A stretch of DNA of 64,000 nt from Paractinoplanes ferrugineus (GTDB lineage Bacteria; Actinomycetota; Actinomycetes; Mycobacteriales; Micromonosporaceae): the NCBI RefSeq assembly GCF_016862195.1, contig NZ_BOMM01000057.1:98239-162238 (forward strand). The letters run 5' to 3'. Every line of letters starts with the position of its first letter. The first letter of the stretch is position 1. The notes under the pieces are model-generated. The model saw only the letters and a program-made list of their open reading frames with translations, was not told the DNA's origin and did not search any database. Below are positions 55,011-63,996 of the stretch, one piece after another. Made by a program: the position numbers and the translations under genes.

Positions 55011-55792
55011 AGACGATCCGATTGATGACCGTGGGCGGCGTGATCGCCTACCGCGCCCTGTTCAACTGGACCAGGCCGAGCATCTTCATCGGTACGCTCC
55101 TGGTCGGGCCGCTGTTCCAGCTGCTCTTCTTCGCCTACCTGGGTCGTCAGCTCCAGGTCGCCGACGACCGCTTCTACATCGTCGGCAACGCGGTGCTGTC
55201 CGCCACGCTGGCCTGCGTCTTCGGCGGCACCCTCGCGGTCGGCAACGAACGGCGCTACGGAACCCTCGGCCACGTGCTGCTGTCCCCGCGCAGTCGCACC
55301 GCGCTGTTCCTGGGCCGGGCCCTGCCGTACGCCGGAAATGGTCTTCTCATCGCCGCGTTCACGCTCAGCGCCAGCGCGCTGATGCTCGGCCTGCGGATTC
55401 CGCTGTCGGCCCTGCCCGGACTGATGCTGGCGATGGCGACCGGATCACTGGCGTGCAGCTTCTTCGGCCTCACGCTGGGCGCCCTGGGCCTGCGCCTGCG
55501 CGACGTGTGGGTGATCTCGAACGTCGCGGTGGCCCTGCTGATGCTGCTCACCGGCGTGAACGTGCCGAAAGCCGGCCTGCCCGGCTGGATGGTGGCGATC
55601 GGGAACTACCTGCCGATCACCCACGCGGCCGAGGCGGCCCGGCGGTTCGCGGCCGGTTCCGACTTCGCGACGGCCGCACCGGAACTGGCCCGCGAAGCCC
55701 TGATCGGGCTGGGTTACGCCGTGCTCGCCGCGGCACTCCTCAAGATCTTCGAACTCGAGTCGCGCCGCACGGCGAGCCTGGAGACGCTGTGA
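55007..55792 (+). CDS. ABC-2 type transporter permease 2
   Basis: A 261-residue integral membrane protein with about six spans, homologous in plan to the preceding permease: TLAVGNERRYGTLGHVLLSP, LMLAMATGSLACSFFGLTLG and NVAVALLMLLTGVNVPKAGL. The GTG at 55007 is coupled to the upstream gene. Two different permeases with one ATPase suggest a heterodimeric exporter. Ends two bases before convergent ndk. Confidence 0.9.
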   Translation: MKTIRLMTVGGVIAYRALFNWTRPSIFIGTLLVGPLFQLLFFAYLGRQLQVADDRFYIVGNAVLSATLACVFGGTLAVGNERRYGTLGHVLLSPRSRTALFLGRALPYAGNGLLIAAFTLSASALMLGLRIPLSALPGLMLAMATGSLACSFFGLTLGALGLRLRDVWVISNVAVALLMLLTGVNVPKAGLPGWMVAIGNYLPITHAAEAARRFAAGSDFATAAPELAREALIGLGYAVLAAALLKIFELESRRTASLETL

Positions 55793-55793
55793 G

Positions 55794-56228
55794 CTAGAGC
55801 TTGGGGAACCAGAGGGACAGCTCGCGAGCGGCGCTCTCCGGCGAGTCGGAGGCGTGCACGAGGTTTTCCCGGTTGGACAGGGACAGGTCGCCGCGGATCG
55901 TGCCGGCGGCGGCCTTCCGGCCGTCGGTGGAACCGATCATCGCGCGGACCACCTCGATCACCTGGTCGCCGCTGAGCACCAGCGCCGCCAGCGGACCGCT
56001 CGTCATGAACTCCTTGAGCGGCGGGTAGAACGCCTTCTCGACGTGATCGGCGTAGTGCTCGTCGGCGAGCGCCGCGTCCATCGTCCGCAGCTCCATTGCC
56101 TCGATCACCAGGCCCTTGCGCTCGAAACGCGAGATGATTTCGCCGAGCAGACCACGACGCACCGCGTCAGGCTTGACGAGCACGAGGGAACGCTCAAGTG
56201 GGCTGGTTCGCTCAAGTGGGCTGGTCAC
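55794..56228 (-). CDS. ndk: Nucleoside diphosphate kinase
   Basis: A 144-residue enzyme that equalises NTP pools. RSLVLVKPDAVRRGLLGEII, ALVLSGDQVIEVVRAMIGST and the active-site His in NLVHASDSPESA are all present. The N-terminus reads TSPLERTSPLERSLVLV: six residues are a tandem duplication, making the lead-in longer than usual. The GTG is preceded by GGAGGATCTGCC. It belongs to the valS-folC-DUF4233-ndk neighbourhood, here interrupted by an opposite-strand gene. Confidence 0.97.
   Translation of the reverse strand: MTSPLERTSPLERSLVLVKPDAVRRGLLGEIISRFERKGLVIEAMELRTMDAALADEHYADHVEKAFYPPLKEFMTSGPLAALVLSGDQVIEVVRAMIGSTDGRKAAAGTIRGDLSLSNRENLVHASDSPESAARELSLWFPKL
56191..56226. repeat. 18-base tandem duplication in the 5' end of ndk
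   Basis: CGCTCAAGTGGGCTGGTT at 56191-56208 and CGCTCAAGTGGGCTGGTC at 56209-56226 differ only in the last base. It is in frame and duplicates six residues (TSPLER) directly after the start codon. Confidence 0.95.
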
Positions 56229-56365
56229 GGCAGATCCTCCAGAACTCGCTGTAAGCGACACGCGCAGTTCAGCCTATCGGTACCCGGGTGCAGGCAAGCG
56301 ACTACCGCACTTTCCCTCGGACCGGGCCGGGCAATAACCTGACGGGACAAAGCGGGAGGTCCACA

Positions 56366-58921
56366 TTGGCAAACCAGACCGGCCGTCCTATCGCACCGGC
56401 GCGCAAGCTGGTGGCGGCCGTCATGGGCACCATCGCCGTCTTCGTCGTGGCGCTCGGCCTCGGCATGTCCAGCTGGGGGGTGGTGGTCTTCGGCCTGGCC
56501 GTGCTCGCCCTCTCCATCGCCCTGGGCATGGTCAACGTGGTGCGCCGAGGCGCCCGCGCCTGGGTCACCGGCACCGCCGAGGTCCGGGCGATCTCACCGC
56601 CGCCCACCTCGTCGGCGGTCTACGGGCGCGCCGAGATCCAGGCCGTCGTGGTCGCGCCCGGCCTGCCCACCTCCGAGGTCACCATGCGCGAGCCGCGGGT
56701 GCCGGTGGTGAAATGGCCGAGGATCGGCGACACCCTCCCGATCACCGTCGACGTCGACGACATGCGCCGGGTCCGCATCAACTGGGACGAGGCAGCCCCC
56801 CATGAGCGCGGCGAGGATCCCCCGCCCCCGCCGCCCCTGGCCTACGGGGACGACCCCGACGACGAGCTGGACAACGACCTGCTGGGCGACCCGGAACCAC
56901 CACCGTGGGCCGCCCGCGACCGCCAATGGGACGAGGACGACGAGGCCCCACCCCCGCCCCCGCCCGCTTCGTCCGCCGCCCCGTCGGCCGGCTTGTCCTC
57001 CGGCAACGCCGAGACCGTCGTGGTGCGGCACACCCCCGAGGGCACGATCCTCGAGGGTGAACTGGTCGACCACGACGACACCCCCCAGCCCCTACCCCGC
57101 CGCGCCCCCGCCGCCGGTCCCAGCACCCGCACCGCCGGTCCCAGCACCCCCACCGCCGGTCCGACCACCCCCACCGCGGGTCCGGGTGCTCCCACCGCGG
57201 ATCCGGGCACCGCGGGTACCGGCGGGCCTACCGCTGGTCCGGGCGCGCCCACCGCCACCGCCGCGGCGGCCGTCCCGAACCGCCCGCGCGGCACCCCGCC
57301 GAGCCCGCACCGCCGCGGCGGCAGCGCGACAGCCACCGCCGAACCGATGACCGTGACCGCGGTGCCGCTCGTCGACGAGCCGTTGACCGCCCCGTCCCAG
57401 CGCAAGGCACCCTGGGAGCCGGCCCCCAGCACGCGTTCCGCCGAGGAGCCGGTCGACCTACCGCTCGACGAGCCCGAGCCCGAGCCCGCCCCGGACCCCG
57501 GCACGGACCGGATCCCCCACAGTCGTCAGGCCCGGCACCCGTCCGCGCCGGATCACGACCGGAACCGGGATCCTCTCCGGGAGCACGGCCCTCTCCTGGA
57601 CCCGGACCCGTTCCTGGACCCGGACCCGTTCCTGAACCCGCTCCACGATCCGCTCCACGACCCCTTCCTGAACCCGGACACCGAGTTCGACGCCGATCCG
57701 AACCGCCGGTACCGCCGGCCCGAACCGACCGCCACCGCGGCAACCGCGACACCGTCGCCGACCGGCACGTTCCCGACGGCGCCCACTCCGGTGACCCCGC
57801 CACCCGCCACGCCGGCACCGACCGGCACGTTCCCGACCGCCCCCGACCCGGTGTCCCCGCCGGACCCGAAGCACCAGGCCGCGGGCCCGCAGCCGGTGCC
57901 CTTCGACGAGATCGACCTGCCTCTCGACGGCGATCCCGAACCGGCCCCGGAAACCACCGATCCGGCCGCGATCCACGCCGTCGACGAGGGCCTGATCGCC
58001 CCACCCGTCGAGGACGAGCCGCGGGGCACCGGAGGCGACCGCCCGGCACGCGACACCGACGAGAGCTCGACCCGGGCCGTGGCGGCGGAACCGCCCCCAC
58101 CGGTCGCGCACAGCATTGTGGACTCCAGCGAACGACCGACCACGCAGTTCCGCACGAATCCCGCCCACGACGAGGAGTCAGCGGCCGCCGCGGCCCGGCC
58201 GGCGGAGACCAAGCCGAGCGTCGTGGCCGGCGCTGCCGCCGTCGTCGGTGCCGCTGCCGCCTCGGTCTTCGCCGCCGTCAAGAAGGTCGGCCGCGACCAC
58301 CACGAGGACACCACACCTTCCTCGGTCGAGGCCGACCCGACCGGTCCCGCGCCCTCGTCCCCCGCCGAGCCGCCCTCGTCCCCCGCCACGCCGGCGGCCG
58401 AGACGCGGCCGGACCCGGCGCCCGCGCCCGCACCGGGGGCGGCGAGCGGCGGTGGGCCGTGGGCGGAACCGCCGTCCTTCGCCGCGGTGCCCGATGAGCG
58501 TGCGGACGACGTCATCACGGCCTACCCGAGTGCGCGGCCCGGTCCGGCCGGGGCGATCTACGGGGTGGGCATCACCGTGCTGGTCACTGACCTGGCTCGG
58601 TCGATCTCGTTCTACCGGGACACGCTCGGGTTCTACGAGATCGACAACGGCGAGGGCAGCGCGGTGCTGGCCTCCGGGGACACCCGGCTGGTGTTGCGTA
58701 CGGTGAACGACATGTCCGCCGCGGCGGCCCGGCTGATCTACCTCAACCTGGAGGTGGGGGACGTCGAGGCGGTCTATGCCGAGCTGACCGCGAAGGGCGT
58801 GCCGTTCGAGCACCCGCCGCAGCCGGTCAACCGGGGTGAACGCCTGGAGCTGTGGTCGGCCACGTTCAGCGACCCGGACGGCCACCACATCGCGATCACC
58901 CAGTGGCGGGCGATCAGGTAG
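56366..58921 (+). CDS. Two-span membrane protein with long disordered region and C-terminal VOC domain
   Basis: An 851-residue protein starting at TTG after GGGAGG (six-base gap). Two membrane spans (VAAVMGTIAVFVVALGLGM; VVFGLAVLALSIALGMVNVV) are followed by a small beta-rich domain (about 65-140), then about 580 Pro/Ala/Thr/Asp-rich residues with tandem repeats (TAGPSTPTAGPTTP; DPDPFLDPDPFLNP), and finally a vicinal-oxygen-chelate domain (about 728-851; ITVLVTDLARSISFYRDTLG, FSDPDGHHIAITQW). The usual first-strand metal ligand is not evident. It sits opposite-strand between ndk and DUF4233. I know no named family with this plan. Confidence 0.85.
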   Translation: MANQTGRPIAPARKLVAAVMGTIAVFVVALGLGMSSWGVVVFGLAVLALSIALGMVNVVRRGARAWVTGTAEVRAISPPPTSSAVYGRAEIQAVVVAPGLPTSEVTMREPRVPVVKWPRIGDTLPITVDVDDMRRVRINWDEAAPHERGEDPPPPPPLAYGDDPDDELDNDLLGDPEPPPWAARDRQWDEDDEAPPPPPPASSAAPSAGLSSGNAETVVVRHTPEGTILEGELVDHDDTPQPLPRRAPAAGPSTRTAGPSTPTAGPTTPTAGPGAPTADPGTAGTGGPTAGPGAPTATAAAAVPNRPRGTPPSPHRRGGSATATAEPMTVTAVPLVDEPLTAPSQRKAPWEPAPSTRSAEEPVDLPLDEPEPEPAPDPGTDRIPHSRQARHPSAPDHDRNRDPLREHGPLLDPDPFLDPDPFLNPLHDPLHDPFLNPDTEFDADPNRRYRRPEPTATAATATPSPTGTFPTAPTPVTPPPATPAPTGTFPTAPDPVSPPDPKHQAAGPQPVPFDEIDLPLDGDPEPAPETTDPAAIHAVDEGLIAPPVEDEPRGTGGDRPARDTDESSTRAVAAEPPPPVAHSIVDSSERPTTQFRTNPAHDEESAAAAARPAETKPSVVAGAAAVVGAAAASVFAAVKKVGRDHHEDTTPSSVEADPTGPAPSSPAEPPSSPATPAAETRPDPAPAPAPGAASGGGPWAEPPSFAAVPDERADDVITAYPSARPGPAGAIYGVGITVLVTDLARSISFYRDTLGFYEIDNGEGSAVLASGDTRLVLRTVNDMSAAAARLIYLNLEVGDVEAVYAELTAKGVPFEHPPQPVNRGERLELWSATFSDPDGHHIAITQWRAIR

Positions 58922-58922
58922 G

Positions 58923-59276
58923 TCAGCCCAGGATCCGGCGGCGTACGTAAGCGGCGTACGCCCACGCCGCGCCGAAGATGATGCCGAGGACGGCCAGGGA
59001 CCAGTGCAGCAGGCCGCAGGCGACGAGCAGCACCTGCAGCACGGCCCCGGCCGCCCACGCCCACGGGTGCTTCATCATGCCCGCGAGCAGGAACGCCACG
59101 ACCGCCAGCGCGACCACCGCGCCGACACCCCAACCGCTCAGGTGACCGCCCATGATGCGGATCGGCTGGATGCCCAGGAGCAGCACGATCGCCTCGAGAA
59201 CAAGGGTGCCGGCCCCCAGACCTCGTACCGCCGCCTGTGGGTTCCGAAGTCCTGACCTCGGGGTTTGCTCGGTCAT
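58923..59276 (-). CDS. DUF4233 membrane protein
   Basis: A 117-residue protein with about four spans (TLVLEAIVLLLGIQPIRIMG, GWGVGAVVALAVVAFLLAGM, AWAAGAVLQVLLVACGLLHW, SLAVLGIIFGAAWAYAAYVR). The family is found in actinobacteria beside folC. The start overlaps the folC stop by four bases. Function unknown; it is the third gene of valS-folC-DUF4233. Confidence 0.9.
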   Translation of the reverse strand: MTEQTPRSGLRNPQAAVRGLGAGTLVLEAIVLLLGIQPIRIMGGHLSGWGVGAVVALAVVAFLLAGMMKHPWAWAAGAVLQVLLVACGLLHWSLAVLGIIFGAAWAYAAYVRRRILG

Positions 59277-60598
59277 CGCTTGAGCAGTTTCCGCGCGTCG
59301 GCGACCGTCACGACCGAGCCGGTGATGAGCACCGCGACCCCGCTGAGCTCGCCGGACGTGTCCTCCTCGGCAAGCACCACGGCTTCCTCGATCGCGTCCG
59401 GCATGGTGTGCGCCACGGTCACCCGGTCCTCACCGAAGATGCCGGCCGCGATCTGGGCGAGCTCCTCGACCGGCATCGAACGCGGCGAGCTGTTCTGCGT
59501 CACCACGATCCGCGCCGCCACCGGTTCGAGCAGGTCGAGCAGCCCGGACACGTCCTTGTCGGCGAGCACCGCGACCACCGCGACGAGGTGGCGGAAGGTG
59601 AACTCCTCCTCGAGCGCGGCCACCGTGGCCGCCATGCCGTGCGGGTTGTGGGCGCCGTCGAGCAGGATCGTCGGGGCGCTGCGCACCCGCTCCAGCCGGC
59701 CCGGCGAGTCGACCTGGGCGAAACCCTCCCGCACCAGCTCGGCGTCGAGCTGCTTGTCCTTGCCCGCGCCGAGGAACGCCTCGACCGCCGCGAGCGCCGC
59801 CACCGCGTTCTGCGCCTGATGCGCGCCGAACAGCGGCAGGAAGATCTCGTCGTAGATCCCGCCCAGGCCCTGCAGGGTGAGCAGTTGCCCACCGATGGCC
59901 TGGGTGCGCTCGACCACGCCGAACTCGCTGCCCTCCCGGGCCAGGGTCGCGCCCATCTCGGCGCAGCGCTCGACGATCGGCCGCATCGCCTCCTCGGTCT
60001 GCAGCGCGCTGATCACGGTGGCGCCCTTGTGGATGATGCCGGCCTTGGCCCAGGCGATGTCCTCGATGGTGTCGCCGAGCCATTCGGTGTGGTCGAGGCC
60101 GATCGGGGTCAGCACGCAGACGCCGGCGTCGATGACGTTGGTGGCGTCCTCCTCGCCGCCGAGCCCGACCTCGACCACCGCGATGTCCACCGGCGCGTCG
60201 GCGAACGCCGCGTAGGCCATCGCGGTCGTCATGTCGAAGTAGGTCAACGGCTCGGTGTTGCGCGCGTCGATCAGCTCGGCGAGCGGCGCGACCTCGCCGT
60301 AGATGTCGACCAGCCGTTCCTCGCTTACCGGCTCGCCGTCCAGGCTGATCCGCTCACGGACCGTCTCCAGGTGCGGGCTGGTGTAGCGGCCGGTGTGCAG
60401 ACCGTGCGCCCGCAGCAGCGCGTCGATCATCCGGGCCGTGCTGGTCTTGCCGTTGGTGCCGGTCAGGTGGATCGCCGGGTAGGCCCGCTGCGGGCTGCCC
60501 AGCACGTCCATCAGGTCCCGGATCTTGCGCATGTCGAAAACCATCCGGGTGAAGCCGCGCTCTTCCAGCCCGGCCACTACCTCGTCGTACTCGCTCAT
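59273..60598 (-). CDS. folC: Folylpolyglutamate synthase/dihydrofolate synthase
   Basis: A 441-residue Mur-ligase-type enzyme: AIHLTGTNGKTSTARMIDAL (P-loop), TGRYTSPHLETVRERISLDG, GLGGEEDATNVI and LLDGAHNPHGMAA. It adds glutamate residues to folates. The ATG at 60598 overlaps the valS stop (ATGA). The reading frame opens much further upstream inside valS, which is not accepted. Confidence 0.96.
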   Translation of the reverse strand: MSEYDEVVAGLEERGFTRMVFDMRKIRDLMDVLGSPQRAYPAIHLTGTNGKTSTARMIDALLRAHGLHTGRYTSPHLETVRERISLDGEPVSEERLVDIYGEVAPLAELIDARNTEPLTYFDMTTAMAYAAFADAPVDIAVVEVGLGGEEDATNVIDAGVCVLTPIGLDHTEWLGDTIEDIAWAKAGIIHKGATVISALQTEEAMRPIVERCAEMGATLAREGSEFGVVERTQAIGGQLLTLQGLGGIYDEIFLPLFGAHQAQNAVAALAAVEAFLGAGKDKQLDAELVREGFAQVDSPGRLERVRSAPTILLDGAHNPHGMAATVAALEEEFTFRHLVAVVAVLADKDVSGLLDLLEPVAARIVVTQNSSPRSMPVEELAQIAAGIFGEDRVTVAHTMPDAIEEAVVLAEEDTSGELSGVAVLITGSVVTVADARKLLKR

Positions 60599-63249
60599 GC
60601 TGTAGGCAACGTCGAGAGGGCGGCGGCAATTCGCGTGAGATCCGCCTCGGCCGTGGCGAGGCGGTCCTTGATCTTCGCCACCACCTGTTCGGGGGCCTTG
60701 CCGACGAAGGACTCGTTGCCGAGCTTCGCGCGGCACTGGGCCGCCTCCTTCTCCGCGACTGCCTGGTCCTTCGCCAGCCGGGCCCGCTCGGCCGCCACGT
60801 CGATCGTGCCCCGGGTGTCGAGGTCGACCGAGATGCCGCCGGTGATCGCCAGCGTGGCGGTGGTGGCGAAGCCGTCGGCCGGCCGGTCGAGCCGGGCCAA
60901 CGAGCGGATCAGCGGTTCGTGCGTGTCGATGCCGACGTTGCCGAGACCCGTGAGCGCGGCGGTGACCCGCTGGGTCGGCTTGAGGCCCTGATCCGAGCGG
61001 AAGCGCCGGACCTCGGTCACGACTTTCTGCAGGGCGGCCAGCTCTTCCTCGGCGGCGTCGTCGATCAGCTCCTTGTCGGCGACCGGCCACGAGGCCTTGA
61101 CGAGCGACTCGCCACCGGTGAGCGCGATCCAAAGCTCCTCGGTGACGAACGGGATGACCGGGTGCAGCAGGCGCAGCAGCTGGTCGAGCACGTGGCCGAG
61201 GACGCGCCGGCTGTTGGCGGCCGCGGCGTCGTCCGAGGCGAGCACCGGCTTGCTCAGCTCCAGGTACCAGTCGCAGACGTCGTCCCACGCGAAGTGGTAG
61301 AGGGTGTCACAGACCTTCGCGTACTCGTAGGTCGCGAACTGCTCGTCGACCTCGCCGATCACGTGCTGCAGGCGGGACAGCATCCACTTGTCGATGGCTG
61401 ACAGTTCGCTCGTCCCGGGCAGCGGTCCCTCGATCGTGGCGCCGTTCATCAGTGCGAACCGAGTGGCGTTCCAGAGCTTGTTGCAGAAGTTGCGGGAGCC
61501 CTGGCACCACTCCTCGCTGATCGGCACGTCCGAGCCCGGGTTGGCGCCGCGAGTCAGGGTGAAGCGAGTGGCGTCGGCGCCGTAGCGGTCGATCCAGTCG
61601 AGCGGGTCGACCACGTTGCCGAACGACTTCGACATCTTCTTGCCGTGTCCGTCACGCACCATGCCGTGCAGGTTGACCACGTCGAACGGCTGCACGCCGG
61701 CCCCATTTGAATCCCGCACCGCGTACAACCCGAACATCATCATCCGGGCCACCCAGAAGAACAGGATGTCGTAACCGGTGACCAGCACACTCGTCGGGTA
61801 GAACTTGGCGAGTTCGGCGGTCTGCTCGGGCCAGCCCATCGTCGAGAAAGGCCAAAGAGCGGAGGAGAACCAGGTGTCGAGTACGTCTTCGTCCTGGTGC
61901 CAGCCGTCACCCGTGGGCGGCTGCTCGTCCGGACCGACACAGACCACCTCGCCCGCCGGTCCGTACCAGACCGGGATGCGGTGCCCCCACCACAGCTGAC
62001 GCGAGATGCACCAGTCGTGCATGTTGTCGACCCAGGCGAAATAGCGCTTGGACAGCTCGGCCGGCTCGATCCTGACCCGGCCGTCACGCACCGCGTCACC
62101 GGCCGCCTTGGCCAGCGGCCCGGTGTTGACGAACCACTGCAGCGACAGCCGCGGCTCGACCGTCGTCTTGCAGCGCGAGCAGTGCCCCACCGAGTGCAGG
62201 TAGGGCCGCTTCTCGGCGACGATCCGGCCGTCCTCCCGCAGCGCCGCGACGATCGCCGGCCGCGCCTCGTAACGGTCCAAGCCCTCGAACGGTCCCGGCA
62301 CCGTCACCACCGCGCGCTCGTCCATGATCGTGATGCTCGGCAGGTTGTGTCGCTGCCCGATCTCGAAGTCGTTCGGGTCGTGCGCCGGCGTCACCTTGAC
62401 CGCACCCGTGCCGAACGACGGGTCGACGTGCTCGTCGGCCACGATCGGGATGCGCCGCCCGGTCAGCGGCAGCTCCACCTCGGTGCCGACCAGGTGCTTG
62501 TAGCGCTCGTCGTCGGGGTGGACGGCCACCGCGGTGTCACCCAGCATCGTCTCGGCCCGGGTGGTGGCCACCACGATCGCGTCGGCACCGTCGCCGTACC
62601 GGATCGAGACGAGCTCACCCTCGTCGTCGGAGTGCTCCACCTCGATGTCGCTGAGCGCGGTCAGACAACGCGGACACCAGTTGATGATCCGGTTGGCCCG
62701 GTAGATCAGCTCGTCCTCGTACAACCGCTTGAAGATCGTCTGCACGGCCCGGGACAGGCCCTCGTCCATCGTGAACCGCTCGCGGCTCCAGTCGACCGAG
62801 TCGCCGAGCCGACGCATCTGGCCGAGGATCGCGCCGCCGGACTCCGCTTTCCACTCCCAGACCTTCGCCACGAACTTCTCGCGGCCCAGGTCGTGCCGGG
62901 ACAGCTGCTGAGCGGCCAGCTGCCGCTCCACGACGTTCTGCGTGGCGATGCCGGCGTGGTCCATGCCGGGCAGCCACAGCACCTCGTAGCCCTGCATCCG
63001 CTTGAGGCGGGAAAGGGTGTCCTGGATGGTGTGATCGAGGGCGTGGCCGACGTGCAGGGAGCCGGTCACGTTGGGCGGCGGGATGACGATCGAGAAGGCG
63101 GGCTTGTCACTTGCCGGGTCGGCGGTGAAGTAGCCGGCCGATACCCACGTCTCGTACCGCCGCTGCTCTACCTCGCCCGGTTGGTACTGGGCGGCGAGGC
63201 CACCGGTGGGCCGGCTGTCGGGGGTGCGGGTCTGGGTCGTATCGGTCAC
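60595..63249 (-). CDS. valS: Valyl-tRNA synthetase
   Basis: An 884-residue class I synthetase. The HIGH-type motif is PPPNVTGSLHVGHALDHT, the KMSKS motif is GHGKKMSKSFGNVVDPLD, an editing domain lies between, and the C-terminal coiled coil charges tRNA (LDTRGTIDVAAERARLAKDQ, AVAEKEAAQCRAKLGNESFV). GTG start; 77 bases separate it from the divergent gene, too short for a T-box. It leads the valS-folC-DUF4233 transcription unit. Confidence 0.97.
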   Translation of the reverse strand: MTDTTQTRTPDSRPTGGLAAQYQPGEVEQRRYETWVSAGYFTADPASDKPAFSIVIPPPNVTGSLHVGHALDHTIQDTLSRLKRMQGYEVLWLPGMDHAGIATQNVVERQLAAQQLSRHDLGREKFVAKVWEWKAESGGAILGQMRRLGDSVDWSRERFTMDEGLSRAVQTIFKRLYEDELIYRANRIINWCPRCLTALSDIEVEHSDDEGELVSIRYGDGADAIVVATTRAETMLGDTAVAVHPDDERYKHLVGTEVELPLTGRRIPIVADEHVDPSFGTGAVKVTPAHDPNDFEIGQRHNLPSITIMDERAVVTVPGPFEGLDRYEARPAIVAALREDGRIVAEKRPYLHSVGHCSRCKTTVEPRLSLQWFVNTGPLAKAAGDAVRDGRVRIEPAELSKRYFAWVDNMHDWCISRQLWWGHRIPVWYGPAGEVVCVGPDEQPPTGDGWHQDEDVLDTWFSSALWPFSTMGWPEQTAELAKFYPTSVLVTGYDILFFWVARMMMFGLYAVRDSNGAGVQPFDVVNLHGMVRDGHGKKMSKSFGNVVDPLDWIDRYGADATRFTLTRGANPGSDVPISEEWCQGSRNFCNKLWNATRFALMNGATIEGPLPGTSELSAIDKWMLSRLQHVIGEVDEQFATYEYAKVCDTLYHFAWDDVCDWYLELSKPVLASDDAAAANSRRVLGHVLDQLLRLLHPVIPFVTEELWIALTGGESLVKASWPVADKELIDDAAEEELAALQKVVTEVRRFRSDQGLKPTQRVTAALTGLGNVGIDTHEPLIRSLARLDRPADGFATTATLAITGGISVDLDTRGTIDVAAERARLAKDQAVAEKEAAQCRAKLGNESFVGKAPEQVVAKIKDRLATAEADLTRIAAALSTLPTA

Positions 63250-63326
63250 CCGACAAGTCTACGGAGCCCGGTGTCGAACTCGAATTCGCACCTCCTCCGC
63301 CGGTGGCGGATTGCTACGCTCGCGCA

Positions 63327-63956
63327 ATGTCCGACGCCCCGATCGATATCGGCCCCATCGAGCTCGCCGAGGAACAACCCGAGCCGGCCCCTCGACCGAG
63401 GTCGAAGGTACGCACGGTGGTCCTCTCGTCCCTGCTTGTCGTCGCTCTCGGCGGGGCCGGGGTGCTGGGCTGGACGGCGTGGCAGATCTCGTCGCAGAAG
63501 GACGTGAAGCTGACCGCGCCCGAGACGGTCGGCACCCTGACCCAGAACAAGTCCGAGGACGCGCGGTCCACCGCCGACTATCTCCAGACGGCACTCGCCG
63601 CCGAGATCGACCTGGACAAGACCGTCGCCGCCGTTTACTCCGACCCGAACGGCCAGGACAAGAATGTTCTCTTCTTCGGCGGCACCACGCTCTTGTGGAC
63701 GCCGGAGGACGACCTCGACACGGCATTCAATCTGATCGCCGACAACCAGGGCGCGGTCACCGGTGTGCACGACGTCGACGCCGGCGAACTGGGTGGCACA
63801 GCGAAGTGCGGAACGACGAAGTCCGACACCGGCGAACTGCCGGTCTGTGGCTGGGCCGATCACGGCAGTCTCGCTCTGGCGATGTTCCCGAACCGTACGG
63901 TCGACGAAGCCGCCCCGATGTTCCGACAACTCCGCGAAGCCTCGGAAAGCCGCTGA
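63327..63956 (+). CDS. Single-pass membrane protein, paralogue of the 49474-50835 product
   Basis: A 209-residue protein: short cytoplasmic Pro/Glu-rich tail, membrane span VVLSSLLVVALGGAGVLGWT (about 40-60), and an outside domain of 150 residues ending KCGTTKSDTGELPVCGWADH followed by GSLALAMF. Two cysteines match those of the paralogue and may form a disulfide. TACGCT six bases before the ATG and no Shine-Dalgarno sequence suggest a leaderless transcript. Function unknown. Confidence 0.82.
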   Translation: MSDAPIDIGPIELAEEQPEPAPRPRSKVRTVVLSSLLVVALGGAGVLGWTAWQISSQKDVKLTAPETVGTLTQNKSEDARSTADYLQTALAAEIDLDKTVAAVYSDPNGQDKNVLFFGGTTLLWTPEDDLDTAFNLIADNQGAVTGVHDVDAGELGGTAKCGTTKSDTGELPVCGWADHGSLALAMFPNRTVDEAAPMFRQLREASESR

Positions 63957-63960
63957 AAAG

Positions 63961-63996
63961 CAATTAGCCCGCCCACGTGAGTGGGCGGGCTAATTG
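63961..63996. terminator. Strong hairpin terminator at the right end
   Basis: Perfect 16-base arms CAATTAGCCCGCCCAC and GTGGGCGGGCTAATTG around a GTGA loop, with AT-rich ends on both sides so it can act on both strands. It follows the preceding gene by four bases. Confidence 0.93.

Noticed and set aside
63250..63326. Possible T-box or leader upstream of valS
   Set aside because: Only 77 bases separate the divergent starts, too short, and no leader ORF with Val codons or T-box sequence is seen.
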